Below, in pieces: positions 44,600 through 55,359 of a DNA stretch of 64,000 bases. The DNA comes from Adiantum capillus-veneris (Eukaryota > Streptophyta > Polypodiopsida > Polypodiales > Pteridaceae). Made by a program: the position numbers and the translations under genes. Numbering within the stretch: the stretch's first letter is position 1; each line of letters opens with the position of its first letter. The notes under the pieces were generated by a model. That model was not told the origin of the DNA and made no database searches. It saw nothing but the letters and a program-made list of their open reading frames with translations. The stretch is from assembly GCA_014529385.2 (NCBI GenBank), contig CM043959.1, forward strand, positions 86,525,529 through 86,589,528, written 5' to 3'.

Positions 44600-46278
44600 C
44601 TCGCCCCTCCTCTTCTAATAAGCACACAACGTTTTCAAGGACGTTGCAACGAGCCCACCGTAGCCGCAGCTCTAGCTATCCTCTAGCAACATCTGATCAA
44701 GCTTAATTTAATTATATTCTTGGTGTTGTCTACACCGGCAGCGCTCCAACAGATGTGGAGTATAACGGATGTGGAGTATTTGTCTCCATTAAAACTACAT
44801 GACGACAAGCAGGTACCTGCTCTCCAAGCTGATCTCCTCGCACTCCGGCCTCACCTCTACCGAAGCTTCCATGGCAGGCTCCAAATACAATCTTGAGCCA
44901 ACAGAGAAGGTTCCTGCTCCTACGTCAATGATCGAACTGTCGCTACCACAACCACCACGGCCAATACCAACAGCTCTCTCTGCACGATGCAGTGACTCCA
45001 ACTTTTGATGAGCACAACGGCATCGACATGCACGAAGTGAGTGCAAAGCATGAAGGTCAAATTGCAGCTCCATCACACCTAAGCCCATCTCACATTGACG
45101 GAAGAGGAAGTTGATCTTGCTGGTTTCCTCCATTCTCCCATCACGCGGCTTGGCAATATTGGCCACTTGTTGTGGTGATGAAAGTCCCGAGCCATGCATT
45201 TATTGGCCCCTCTTGAGTCTCCCCGTTGATCGAGGCTGCAATATAGCGTGCCACTGATCACCTGGACTATTCGCAGCTCGAGGCTATTGCATTGCTGGCT
45301 GTATTGTCCACTACTCGAGGTGAGAACCCCGCTTGCATCCATTGGGCGGCGGGATGTTGCTCAAGGCAAGGAGTCTGCTACCCCCTTGATATGCGGGACT
45401 GGACGTTGCCTCCCGTGCATGCACTGCATGCTCAGTTGGCAATGGATGGCGCCCACTCTGGCTCCGCTGCTGTGCATGTTGCATTGGCAAGGGTTGGGTG
45501 GATGCCACAGTGGATGAAGAGGCTGCTAACGCTTGTAGATAATCTCCCTTTTTCATTAGCAATAAAGGTATTGTGACCACGTGGATGGGTCTCCTTTCAA
45601 TGATTCATTAGAGATCTAAATATATTTCCGACTTGTCTTTGTCATGAGTATTTCCTGGCTCCTCTAAGCAATCATAAATTGTGTATTTTTAAAAATTTAA
45701 CCTCTCTCTTTTCGTTAGCAAAAAGGGAACACAGCCCTTTGGGCAGGCCAAAAAAGAACCTGCGAGGAGGTGCAAAGCGGCCAACGCAGCGTTTCAGCCA
45801 GCCAAGGGGCGTGCCTCCTGGGAAGGGTGCAAGCGTAGAGGAAATGCCTGCTATGTGGCTGTTCGCGTGAAACGATGCGAGAGCAGAGGTGCAATTCAGC
45901 CCAGCAAATCAGCCAGCGCAAATTCAGCAATCAGCCCAGCGTTTCCAGAATTCAGCCCTTCGGGTTGTGTGGGGAAGGGTGCCACGAAGGGGCACATCGC
46001 CTTGGGAAAAGGTGCGAGCAAGGGAGAGATGGGTGGCCTTCTGCCGGGTCAATGCCCTTTCGCATGAAAGGGCGCATGAAGTTCTCCGGGTACGCCACGC
46101 ACACATCTTTGTTCTGTCTTTACTTATAGAATTGGAACAGAAAAGATTCAAGTTACCTCATACGCTCAAGAGCATGTATGTAACACCTTTCTTTTGCTTC
46201 CATACAACACCAGGAAATGGGTAGAGTGTAGCAACGAGGGTGAGAAGCTCACAACCTTCGGGTCCGGAGAAAAATTTT
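44600..46278. other. Unassigned region with LTR/leader remnants
   Basis: Short overlapping frames at 44795-45580 have no recognisable domain. 45880-45960 has CAGCCCAGC and CAGCGTTTCCAG motifs like the U5 of family A. 46200-46278 lies directly inside the primer site of LTR E and is probably its leader, on the minus strand. Confidence 0.4.
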
Positions 46279-46291
46279 GTTCTGATACCAC
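46279..46291 (-). promoter_or_regulatory. Primer-binding site next to LTR E
   Basis: The minus strand reads GTGGTATCAGAAC after the LTR end, a one-mismatch initiator tRNA-Met site. Confidence 0.7.
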
Positions 46292-46621
46292 TGTGAGGAT
46301 TAGTGGTGCTAATCCTATAATTAAGACTTAAAACTTCATACTTAAGATCAAACTGAGACTCAAGAGACTGAATGCGTGTTTGATTGATTGAATGAATACT
46401 TTAAAACTCTGTACAATAGGTTTCTTACAAAGGAGAGGAAGAGACACAAATGAAAAGACACGTCTCATAGTGAAGAGACGCGACTTTAAAGTTTAGACGT
46501 AAAGACGCATCCTTTCGACAAAGAGCTACAACCATTGGACGGAGAGTCGCAACCGTAGAGCGAAGGGGTGTGACCAGTCGTCGAAGGAGTGTGGCTTTTG
46601 GCGAAGAGGCACGTCTCTTGA
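46292..46621 (-). mobile_element. LTR E, interrupted
   Basis: The plus strand begins TGTGAGGATTAGTGGTGCTAATCCT. The AGGATTAG...CTAATCCT part is a small perfect hairpin at the very end of the LTR. It has many GAGACACGTCTC-type motifs (46440-46620). It stops where LTR F1 starts with TGTAACAGAC, so F1 probably landed in it. The other end was not found. Confidence 0.55.
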
Positions 46622-47243
46622 TGTAACAGACTTGGACACTCCAAGTCAAGAATCAATCGCGACAACACCAAATAACCACTTCAAAACAGTTCACAGTTCA
46701 CAATAGATTTGCACTGGCCCGGCGAAGTTCCGTGCCTAGAGATATTGGCCCCAAAGACTGGCGCCCCTTTCGGTATTTCTTTTTGTATTAATCAGTGTTC
46801 AAAGTACAAGAGTGGTTGGGTCTCACTCTCAAACTCTGCGTCCAGATGCTCTGCAGAGTGTGAGCCCAAACCACATATTTAATTACAAGGGTTGCCAAAA
46901 GCAAAGCCCCAAAAGCCTAAAAATAAAGCAAAGGAATTCTCTCTCAATCTCTCTCTAATAATTGCGTAGAGAAAAGCAATGTCAAAGGCTGTCGTCAACA
47001 GCTCGTAATTTCCACCGCAAATTCCGCGTCCGTACTGCTGCCACGTGGCATAACTGCCGCCAAGGAATTAGGGTTTCCAACAGAAATTAGGGTTTCCAGC
47101 AGTTAGGGTTTCTGGCAGAAATTAGGGTTTGCAGGTTTTAGGGTTAGGGTTTCCAGAATTAGGGTTTCAGCAACAGTTAGGGTTTGGCAGAAATTAGGGT
47201 TAAGGTTTTTGCTCTCGGGCAGCCACGTCATCACTTTGAGACA
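46622..47243 (-). repeat. 3' LTR of chromovirus F1
   Basis: 622 bp with TGT...ACA ends. The purine tract AAGAGGGGGGTA lies immediately right of it (47244-47256). It matches the LTR at 51005-51571 closely at both ends (for example TGTAACAGACTTGGACACTC and CACTGGCCCGGCG). Seven TTAGGGTTT and two TTAGGGTTA motifs lie in 47068-47210. Confidence 0.88.
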
Positions 47244-47813
47244 TACCCCCCTCTTGAAAGCATTGTAATAGACCTTGATTAAGCCTACAAAACAGACAGA
47301 GGCCATAAACTGTCTTAGCAGACACTGACTGTTAGTACCTACGCACTAGGAACACACATCTAGCACATGTACCAATCGACACTGACATCACAGGACATCA
47401 CATGACATTCAACATTCATTCGGATCTTTAACCATGATTTATCGCCAATGTAGCTAGCAATCGCATCTAGATCCAGTCGGGACCTCATCCATGTCCGATT
47501 GACTAACCCCTATTACAACCATGTCTATTCGAGATCAATTAGACCAAAATGTTGCAATCATTTCGTCTATCAGTTCCTGCACTTAAAAAGAAGTCAAGAA
47601 CAAATCAATATCATATTCAAGAATTCCATTTCATAAAGTCATGCAGCAGAATACTGTCAGCTCTCAGTATCCCTGAAGCTCAAAGAGACATCAGTGACTC
47701 TAGGATCAAAATCGAGGCATCTGTTGACAAAGGAGCGGAGTAACTCCCCTCTTGTGCATCCCACTGCACTAGATCTCCAGCCAAGCTGAATTCTGGGTTC
47801 CATTTGGAGTAGA

Positions 47814-48104
47814 CTATGCTAAACCAAAAGCCTCGAGGTAAAGTTTCACAATCTGAGGAGTATCTGCTAGGTCCTCCTCCTCCATCCACTTCGCATCCAA
47901 TGCAGGATAGTTCTTGAACTTAACCAAGAACCGCCTTCGGACTTTACCTTTATTCTTTGTATCCTTATGTGCCAAAATCTGTTCAGGAACAAGGATCTTC
48001 TCGTTTTCTTCCACTTCGGGTTGCTCATCAGGCTCCCCATCATCAGGCACATCACCTTTAAAAGGTTTCAAGAGACTCACATGAAATGCATTGTGAATCC
48101 TCAA
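47814..48104 (-). pseudogene. Chromodomain end of integrase, F1
   Basis: The frame gives HNAFHVSLLKPFKGD, then an acidic linker, then PEQILAHKDTKNKGKVRRRF, LVKFKNYPALDAKWMEEEDL. The last part is the chromodomain of chromovirus integrases, which directs integration to particular histone marks. It is open to its natural end about 570 bp before the LTR. A TGA/frame break separates it from the rest of integrase. Confidence 0.85.
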
Positions 48105-48632
48105 GTGTCGGGCAGTTTCAGTCGGAAGGAGACATCATTTATCTTTTCAAAGATCTGGAAAGGTCCGTAGTATCGCATACTAAGCTTTGGAAAAAGCCTC
48201 TCCTTTCCCTTTTTCTTTCTCAGGCGTGCCTTCTCAAAACGTAAGAGCACCCAATCATCCTCCTTCAATTTCAAGTCGCGACGATGGCGATCCGCTGCCT
48301 TTTTCTGTCGTTCTTGAGACTTCTGCAAAGCCTCGCGAACCTTGGCAAAAGCCGTATCTAAGTCTCGCATATATTCATCTGCTTCAAAAAGCTTATCTTT
48401 CGTGCTTAGGAAGGGTGGAACCTTCGCAGCACCTTCAACAATCTCAAATGGCGCCTTCCCCGTCGAAGAGTGTATCGTGTTATTGTAGGTAAATTCCACC
48501 AAAGGTAAGTACTTTTCCCATTGAGTCTTCTGCTCCGAGATATAAGACTTCAATAAATCTAAAACCACTAAATTGGCAATCTCAGATTGCCCGTTAGTCT
48601 GCGGGTGGAACGATGACGAGAACTGCAACCGG
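48101..48632 (-). pseudogene. Integrase C-half of F1, 5'-truncated
   Basis: The 175-aa frame begins FSSSFHPQTNGQSEIANLVV, around the catalytic Glu of the DDE core. It then has YLPLVEFTYNNTIHSSTGKA, a coiled KSQERQKKAADRHRRDLKLK, and KARLRKKKGKERLFPKLSMR, YYGPFQIFEKIND. This is the usual gypsy integrase tail before the chromodomain. Similarity ends at about 48632, so everything upstream (RT, protease, Gag, 5' LTR) is missing from F1. Confidence 0.88.
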
Positions 48633-48720
48633 GTTGGGATGATAGCGTTTTAGACCACTTCTGGGGAAGGCATCGCCACCGGCAGCGTTTCAAGATGTTG
48701 AGGGCTGTGGGAAGGGTTCA

Positions 48721-49043
48721 TGTTAGACTTACACAGGTCTAGGGCATACTTGTACTGCTAGTATGTCTTCGGGCTGGCCACCCATAGTCTAGGTTGCTCC
48801 TGGTCCGGCCGCCCGAGTTTGGGGCCGGCCGCCCACTTTTTTATGGGTGGCCTCATATATTTCCATATATCATTTTTCTGTTGGGTCGTGGGGATTTTTA
48901 TCAGGCCTTGCCCTACCTCCCCTTGGGCACCTATTTATAGGGCCAGGGGATACCCACTTCCATCATACTCCTGTATTAAGGGTCTTCTGCTCATGGTAGT
49001 GATGGGGGGTTGATCGCCCCCTCCTACACCCAGCGTTTTGGTG

Positions 49044-49092
<49 letters not shown>

Positions 49093-49109
49093 GCACACGC
49101 GCACTCACA
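48721..49109 (+). mobile_element. LTR of family B, copy 3 (plus orientation)
   Basis: 389 bp. It starts TGTTAGACTTACACAGGTCT and ends CACGCGCACTCACA. It shares ATATATCATTTT, TTGGGCACCTATTTATAGGG (TATA region, about 48925) and GGGGTTGATCGCCCCCTC with element B, plus a (CT)n run at 49048-49089. It is more diverged from B's LTRs than those are from each other. A primer site (TGGTATCAGCAGC) follows at 49110. Confidence 0.85.
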
Positions 49110-49610
49110 TGGTATCAGCAGCTTCAAGCTCTCCATGGGACGAACGCTTCATCATCAGTAAAGGTTTCTACCCATGAGATCACAACAGCCAACGTTTTTG
49201 GAAAGCATCAGCATCTCCTGCAGCTCAGCTAGCAATCACGGTCTCGAGGGGTCTAGGGAGGTCTGGGAAGCCTTTCCCTCGCGAAGAAACTCCCAGACAG
49301 CAGCGTTTATTTTCTCCCCCCAACTGGCGACCATCTTCTTGGCCCCAAGCACTCGCCTCAATTTCATCAACGGAATACCCCCTTTCTCCATCAGCCTTTA
49401 CAGCAGGCCCTTGCGTTTTCAGGGCTGCTGCTGCGTTTATTGGGAGATGAACCTGCGTTTTTTTTTCAGCCGGTGATGGGGCTCGGGCAAACACACCCAC
49501 ACACAACCTTCACACTCTTGTCTGTAGCCTAAGTGTGCACACTGTCCGGCTCTTTTAGAAGAAAACCCCTCCACCACAAAGAGCTCTCATTCTAGAGAAC
49601 GCATAGATGG

Positions 49611-49662
<52 letters not shown>

Positions 49663-51004
49663 ACACCTACATGGCACATGCTGCAAACCTCAATGGACCT
49701 CATGCTCAAGCTTTATACAAAAATAACATTGGTGCTAGAACCCAAAGCATATCGAGACCTAAAATGATCATATATACACATTCAAACTCCTGCTTGGACT
49801 TGCAGACGCCTTACACTCGAGCTACTTCACCTAGTCGGGCTATTGAACTCGACTTGCCTTTGACCTCCTCTCTCTTCTTTGCAGAAGTCTCACACACTGA
49901 GTGGCGCATCCCCTTTCTACCTTTTTCTTATTTTTTGTTGAAGGCGCTCCCTTACTCTCTTGGCCAACTTGCGGTTCTCATTCTCTCATGCTTGCTTGCA
50001 GTTCCGTTTCAGAGCTCCCCCTCTGGATTTGGCCAGCCGTTCCTCACACGAGCTTGGTGCACTCTGAGCTGGTTGCTTCAACCTGCTTGCAGCCCTCTAG
50101 TTCTTTCCCTGTGTTGGCTGCTCTTGTCCAACCCTCTTAATTAATCGGATGATGACTAGGCCCGTGGTGAGCTCCCCGTTGAGCTCCCTCTACCCCCGGC
50201 CTCTCTGAGTAGCTCTCGATCGGCTGCAATATGGATATTGCAATGGCGCTCCTTCCTTCCATTTATCCTTCTATACGTCGCCGGTTTCAGCTCGTCTCCC
50301 TCCTTATGTGCTGAGCATGGTGAGTACCCCTCTGAGCTCAAGCGCTCCTCAGGTCCCTGCTTGGCATGGCCGGCTCTCCAAAACAAGCAGCCGCCCTCCT
50401 GCTCGTCATCTTGCCCAGCCTACAGATGGCGGCACCTCTAGTACGGCCCTACCTGTAGCTGATCTCTGAGCTTCAGCCCTCTCTTCTTTTGTCGAGTTCG
50501 CGGCCTTCAACCCCTTTGTGTCCCTTGGTGACGCCCACTTTCTTGAGCACTCCCTCCTCCTCTGATTCTAGGCGAGCTGAGCTCTTTGATTGAGCATGGC
50601 AGATTCTCTCGTTTGCAGCCCTCTTGACCTCGACCTAGCTCTCATGAGCTCTTCTGCAATGGTGCCTCCTCACAACAGGCCCCCCTCTCTTGCGTCGGTC
50701 ATGCCATATGGCCGAGAGTGCACCCCTAATAAGCTACTGGCCAACCCCGCCTCCTCTTTGGTGTAACTCCCTCTCTCCTCCTCCACGAGCCCCTTCAATG
50801 CTATCTCCTTCTGCTCCAACTGCCTCTCTGACGGCTCTCTTCAGCTCCTTGCAATTTGCGCTATTGGCCGCCCCTTGTAGTCCCCGCTCGAGAGTGGCTT
50901 CTAGAGCCTTCCAGCATGGCTTCCCTTGCTAGCCTTTCCCCTTCTTGTGCTCTCTTGGCCACTCTTCCCTCCATGGCGGCCCATCACGTGGTGGCCACGC
51001 TCCC
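49110..51004 (+). other. Leader-like region after LTR B copy 3, no gene recognised
   Basis: It begins with the primer site, then 49140-49480 with CAGCGTTTATTTTC and GCGTTTTCAGG motifs. A second (CT)n run is at 49613-49660, and a CT-rich stretch with short frames runs to 51004. No Gag motif, zinc knuckle or pol was recognised. No 3' LTR of the family is present, so this is a broken B-type element cut by F2. Confidence 0.5.
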
Positions 51005-51571
51005 TGTAACAGACTTGGACACTCCAAGTCAAGAATCAACCGCGACAGCACCAAATAACCACTTCAAAACAATTCATAGATCACAATTGATTTGCACTGG
51101 CCCGGCGGAGTTCCGTGCCTAGAGATATTGGCCCCAAAGACTGGCGCCCCTTTCGGTATTTCTTTTTGTATCAATCAATCATCAAAGTACAAGAGAGTGG
51201 CTCGGGGTTCACTCTCAGACTCTGCGTCCAGATGCCCTGAGAAGTGAGGCCCTCACCACTAATTTAAAGGTTACAAGGGATGCCCAAAAGCAGAGCCCCA
51301 AAAGCTTCAAATCAAAAGCAATTGCTCTCTCTCTCTCTCTCTCTCACAGAGAGAGTCAAAACTTGAAAGCAAAAGCATTCTCTCTCTCTTTCTCATTAAG
51401 TAGAGAAAAAGCGAAATTTGCGTCGCTCATCATTATCAAAAAAAATAAAAATAAAAATGAAAAAAAAATCAGCCTCCGCGATTTCCGAAAATTAGGGTTT
51501 TTGGCAAAAATTAGGGTTTGCAGGAATTTTAGGGTTTCTGTTGTCCGTAGCCACGTCATCACTTTGTGACA
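51005..51571 (-). repeat. 3' LTR of chromovirus F2
   Basis: 567 bp. The minus strand starts TGTCACAAAGTGATGACGTG and ends GTCTGTTACA. The purine tract lies at 51572-51585. Three TTAGGGTTT-type motifs remain at 51493-51538. It is clearly the same family as the F1 LTR. Confidence 0.88.
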
Positions 51572-52168
51572 TACCCCCCTCTTGAAAGCATTGTAATCGA
51601 CCGTGATTACGCCTGCAAAACCGACAAAAGCCATAAACCGTTAGCAGACACAGATTGTTAGTACCTACGTACTAGGAACACACATCTAGCACATGTACAA
51701 AATCGATAGTCACATCACACGACATCATAGGACATCAACAGACATCATAGGACATCACATGACATTCAATATTCATTCGGATCTTAGACCATGATTTATC
51801 GGCAATGTAGCTAGCAATCACATCTAGGTCCAATCGGGACCTCATCGATGTACGATTGACTAACCCCTATTGCAACCATGTCTATTCGAGATCAATCAGA
51901 CCAAAATGCTGCAGTCATTCCGGCTATCAGTTCCTGCACTCACAAGAAGTCAGAACAAATCAGTATCATTATCAGGAATTCCATTTCATAAAGTCATCCA
52001 ACAGAATACTGTCAGCTCTCAGTATCCCTGAAGCTCAAAGAGACATCAATGACTTCAGTATCAAAATCGAGGCATCTGTTGACAAAGGAGCGGAGTGACT
52101 CCCCTCTTGTGCATCCCACTGCACCAGATCTCCGGCCAAGCTGAATTCTGGGTTCCGTTTGGAGTAGA

Positions 52169-53536
52169 CTATGCTAAACCAAAACATCGAGGACAATCCG
52201 AGGAGTATCTGCTAGGCCTCCTCCTCCATCCACTTCGCATCAAATGCAGGAAAGTTCTTAAACTAAACCAAGCACCGCCTTCGGACTTTACCTTTCTTCG
52301 TATCGTTATGTGCCAAAATCTGTTCAGGAACAAGGATCTCCTCGTTTTCTTCCACTTCGGGTTGCTCATCAGGCTCCCCACCATCAGGCACGTCACCCTT
52401 AGCAGGTTTCAAGAGACTCACATCGGAAGGAGACATCATTTATCTTGTCAGTGATCTGGGAAGGTCCGTAGTATCGCATACTAAGCTTTAGAAAAAGCCT
52501 CTCCTTTCCCTTTTTCTTTCGTAGGCGTGCCTTCTCAAAAGTAAGAGCACCCAATCATCCTCCTTCAATTTCAAGTCGCGACGATGGCGATCCGCTGCCT
52601 TTTTCTGTCGTTCTTGAGACTCCTGCAAAGTCTCGCGAACCTTGGCAAAAGTCGTATCCAAATCTCGCGAATATTCATCCGCTTCAAATATCTAATCTTT
52701 CGTGCTCAGGAAGGATGGAACCTTTGCAGCACTTTCAACAATCTCACATGGTGTCTTCCCCGTCGAAGAGTGTATCATGTTATTGTAGGCAAATTCCACC
52801 AAAGGTAAGTTCTTTTCCCATTGAGTCTTCGGATGCGAGGTACAAGACTTCAATAAATCTAAAATCACTGAATTGGCAATTTGATTGCCCGTCAGTCTGC
52901 AAGTGGAACGATGACGAGAACTACAACTGCGTGCCAATGTTCTCCCAAATTGCCTTCCAAAACAAACTCATAAATCTGGGGTCTCTGTCGTAGACAATCG
53001 TCTCAGACGTGCCATGTAATCGGAAAATCATCATGATCATTCTGTGTTCTTGGGAGATTAAAAATAAAATCCATTGCAATACTTTCCCAGGGGTGGGTGG
53101 GTATGGGTAAAGGCTGTAACAATCCATGTGCCTTATGCCTGTCAAACTTGACCTTCTGGCATACCAAGCAACTGCGCACAAACTCTTCCACATCCTTTTT
53201 TAGTCTCGGCCCAAAGAAGTATCTCTCTACCCCCTTCATGGTGGTAGCAATGCCGCGGTGACCCGTAAAAGGGGGACAGTGGCATTCAATCATAACCTTA
53301 TCCCTCAACGGTTGTGTAACGCACAATATAGTCTTTTTCATCAAGTAGCCTTCTCGAAGGGCGTATCCAGCTACTGTCTCCCCATCCCATATCCGTCTGA
53401 AAATATTTGCAAAATCTGTATCTATGGCATACTGATCGACCATATCCTCGAAGCTCCTATGATGTATCGCGGAAACAGCCAGAACCAACGGTTTCCGAGA
53501 CAAAGCATCTGCCACCACATTCTTCTGTCCCTGCAC
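52169..53536 (-). pseudogene. Integrase and chromodomain of F2, decayed
   Basis: The frame 53536-53003 reads VADALSRKPLVLAVSAIHHR. It then has the zinc-binding part with HCPPFTGHRGIATTMKGVERY and FVRSCLVCQKVKFDRHKAHG, and the core start HPWESIAMDFIFNLPRTQ (first Asp). A frame break and small loss near 52940-53010 follow. The C-half continues at 52937-52692 (KTQWEKNLPLVEFAYNNMIH). The chromodomain region (52396-52169) is frameshifted but can be matched to the F1 copy. This copy cannot make integrase. Confidence 0.85.
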
Positions 53537-53605
53537 ATGGACAATCTAGAAGTGGAACTGTGACAAGATATTCGCCCACCGTATCTGCTTTTCCGAAAGC
53601 TGCTT

Positions 53606-54016
53606 CTATGACAAGAAGTAACGCAAACTCTGATGGTCTGTAAAGACAATAAAATCCGCTCCGAGTAGGTAATGCCGCCACTGAGTAAGAGCATGGATAA
53701 CCGCCAAAAGCTCTTTCTCATAGATCTGTGTTGTCATCTCCGGCCTAGAGAACAAACGGCTCTCGTAAGCTATGACATGGCCTTCTTGCATCAAGACCGC
53801 ACCCAGACTACGACCACAAGCATCACAATATACTTCAAATGACTTCTGCAAGTCCGGCAAAGTCAAAATAGGTCCCGTAGTCAATTTCTCTTTCAATGTC
53901 CGAAAGGCAGTCACCTTTGTGGGTCCCCACGAAAAAGATACTCCTTTTTGTGTCAAGGTATGCAAAGGGGAAGCAACCTCTGCAAACTTTCTATGAACCG
54001 CCTGTAGTACGAACAC
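53606..54016 (-). pseudogene. RNase H and connection domain of F2
   Basis: The 136-aa open frame has [20 protein letters not shown] and LPDLQKSFEVYCDACGRSLG (first Asp). VLMQEGHVIAYESRLFSRPE, YEKELLAVIHALTQWRHYLL and FIVFTDHQSLRYFLS follow. This is the standard Ty3/gypsy RNase H with the TDH site present. It is closed by a TAG just before QKQIR, so it is separated from integrase by one nonsense change. Confidence 0.9.
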
Positions 54017-54208
54017 AATCCCAAGAAGCTTCTAACTTCATGGACATTCCTCAAATCGGGCCAATCACGGATAGTCTCTATCTTGGGCCGGGTCCATTTG
54101 GACTCCTGCTGCTAACACAATGTGTCCCAAAAAGTGTATCTCTGGTAGGAAAAATTCACTTTTCTTTGCATTAATCACTAACGTGTGATCTCGTAATGCC
54201 TGAAAGAC

Positions 54209-54673
54209 TTAAAGCAGATGATCTCTGTGTTCTGCCTCATTCTTGGAGAAAACAATGATGTCGTCAAAGAAAGTGTCAACAAATAGCCTGAACTCTCGAA
54301 AAATCATGTCCATCGTCCGGTTAAATGTCGCAGGAGCATTGGTTAAGCCAAAAGGCATCACCAAAAACTCAAATAACCCAAAAGTCGTCCGAAAAGCTGT
54401 CTTGTAGACATCTCCTGGCGCTATCCTGATCTGATGATATCCACTCTTCAAGTCAATCCTGCTAAAGCACGAGGATCCCTGTAACATGTCAAGTATATCA
54501 TCGATCCTAGGAATCGGAAATCTGTTCTTGATGGTGATTTTGTTGAGAGCGCTATAATCGATGCACATTCTCCAAGATCCGTCTTTCTTCAAAACCAATA
54601 ACACTAGAGAGCAATACGGTGAAGTACTAGGCTGGACAAGACCCTTTTCCAAGAGGTCTTTCACTGGGTTCAT
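54209..54673 (-). pseudogene. Reverse transcriptase of F2
   Basis: The 154-aa frame covers fingers and palm: [80 protein letters not shown]. The catalytic site reads [12 protein letters not shown], where FFDD replaces the usual Y(L/M)DD but keeps both Asp residues. The N-terminal part of RT (to about 54790) lies in another frame, and a stop separates the thumb. The family is chromovirus-type Ty3/gypsy. Confidence 0.9.
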
Positions 54674-54939
54674 AATCTTTTCATTCTATACTCGGCTCAC
54701 ACGATAAGGTGGCCGATTCGGTGGCGTGCTTCCAGGTATCAGATCAATGGTTTGATCTTCAGGCCCTCTGAAAAGCAATCAACATGAGTGTGGAGAAAAA
54801 TCTTGGCATTCTTTTAATCAGGTCAAAACATATTCAACCTTTATCCAGCGTTCAGTTCTCTCCCAAAAGAATGAGTAAGAAACTGAAGTTCATCAAGTAC
54901 AATCTCTAAGCCCTTCATTTATCAAAGTCGCTTTCTCGG

Positions 54940-55260
54940 CCCGGTAGTCAACCACGGCAGAGTTCTTGTGGTACCAAGGGATCCTGAGTAGAACGTCACT
55001 CGCCTGCCCTAAACACCCCTGTCATTGCAAACAAAGTTTGCCAATGCTCAGTGTAATGGCAACATCCCATCCGGGTGCCAATCGAACTACCTCTGCCTGT
55101 GGCGTCAGTCTGTCGGGCGTAATTCCAAATCGAGCCGCCAATTCCAAGTGAAAAGAAGTTGGCCTTGGCTCCTTCAAAAGAGCTTCCTGATCCTTCACTT
55201 TGCCCCAAAAGCGGCAAAGTTTGTACTTTCATTCATTAGATTCGGTGCAGGTCCCACGCC
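54940..55260 (-). pseudogene. Protease region of F2, decayed
   Basis: In the minus frame around 55240-54930 I read HLELAARFGITPDRLTPQAE, VRLAPGWDVAITLSIGKLCL, a stop, then QGCLGQASDVLLRIPWYHKN. This fits a gypsy protease from after the active site to the (I/V)LGIPWxxK end. The Asp-Ser-Gly segment itself is not readable, so it is lost or shifted. It lies between the zinc knuckle and RT as expected. Confidence 0.65.
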
Positions 55261-55359
55261 ATGTGGTACCAGTTCTGCTTTTCTATCTGCCTTTTCTGCC
55301 ACATTCCTCAGCTGCTCTCGAACTCTCAGACCTGTCGTCGTCTTTATCATTCTGTTCTT

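Noticed and set aside
44795-45580. Frames of 87-134 aa on both strands near 45 kb
   Set aside because: No recognisable domain and mutually overlapping; no start or splice context.
47068-47210. Interstitial telomere
   Set aside because: The TTAGGGTTT copies are separated by variable spacers and lie within an LTR. This is not a head-to-tail TTTAGGG array.
49671-50144. 157-aa plus-strand frame after LTR B3 as Gag
   Set aside because: Lacks a capsid pattern and zinc knuckle; composition follows the CT-rich DNA.
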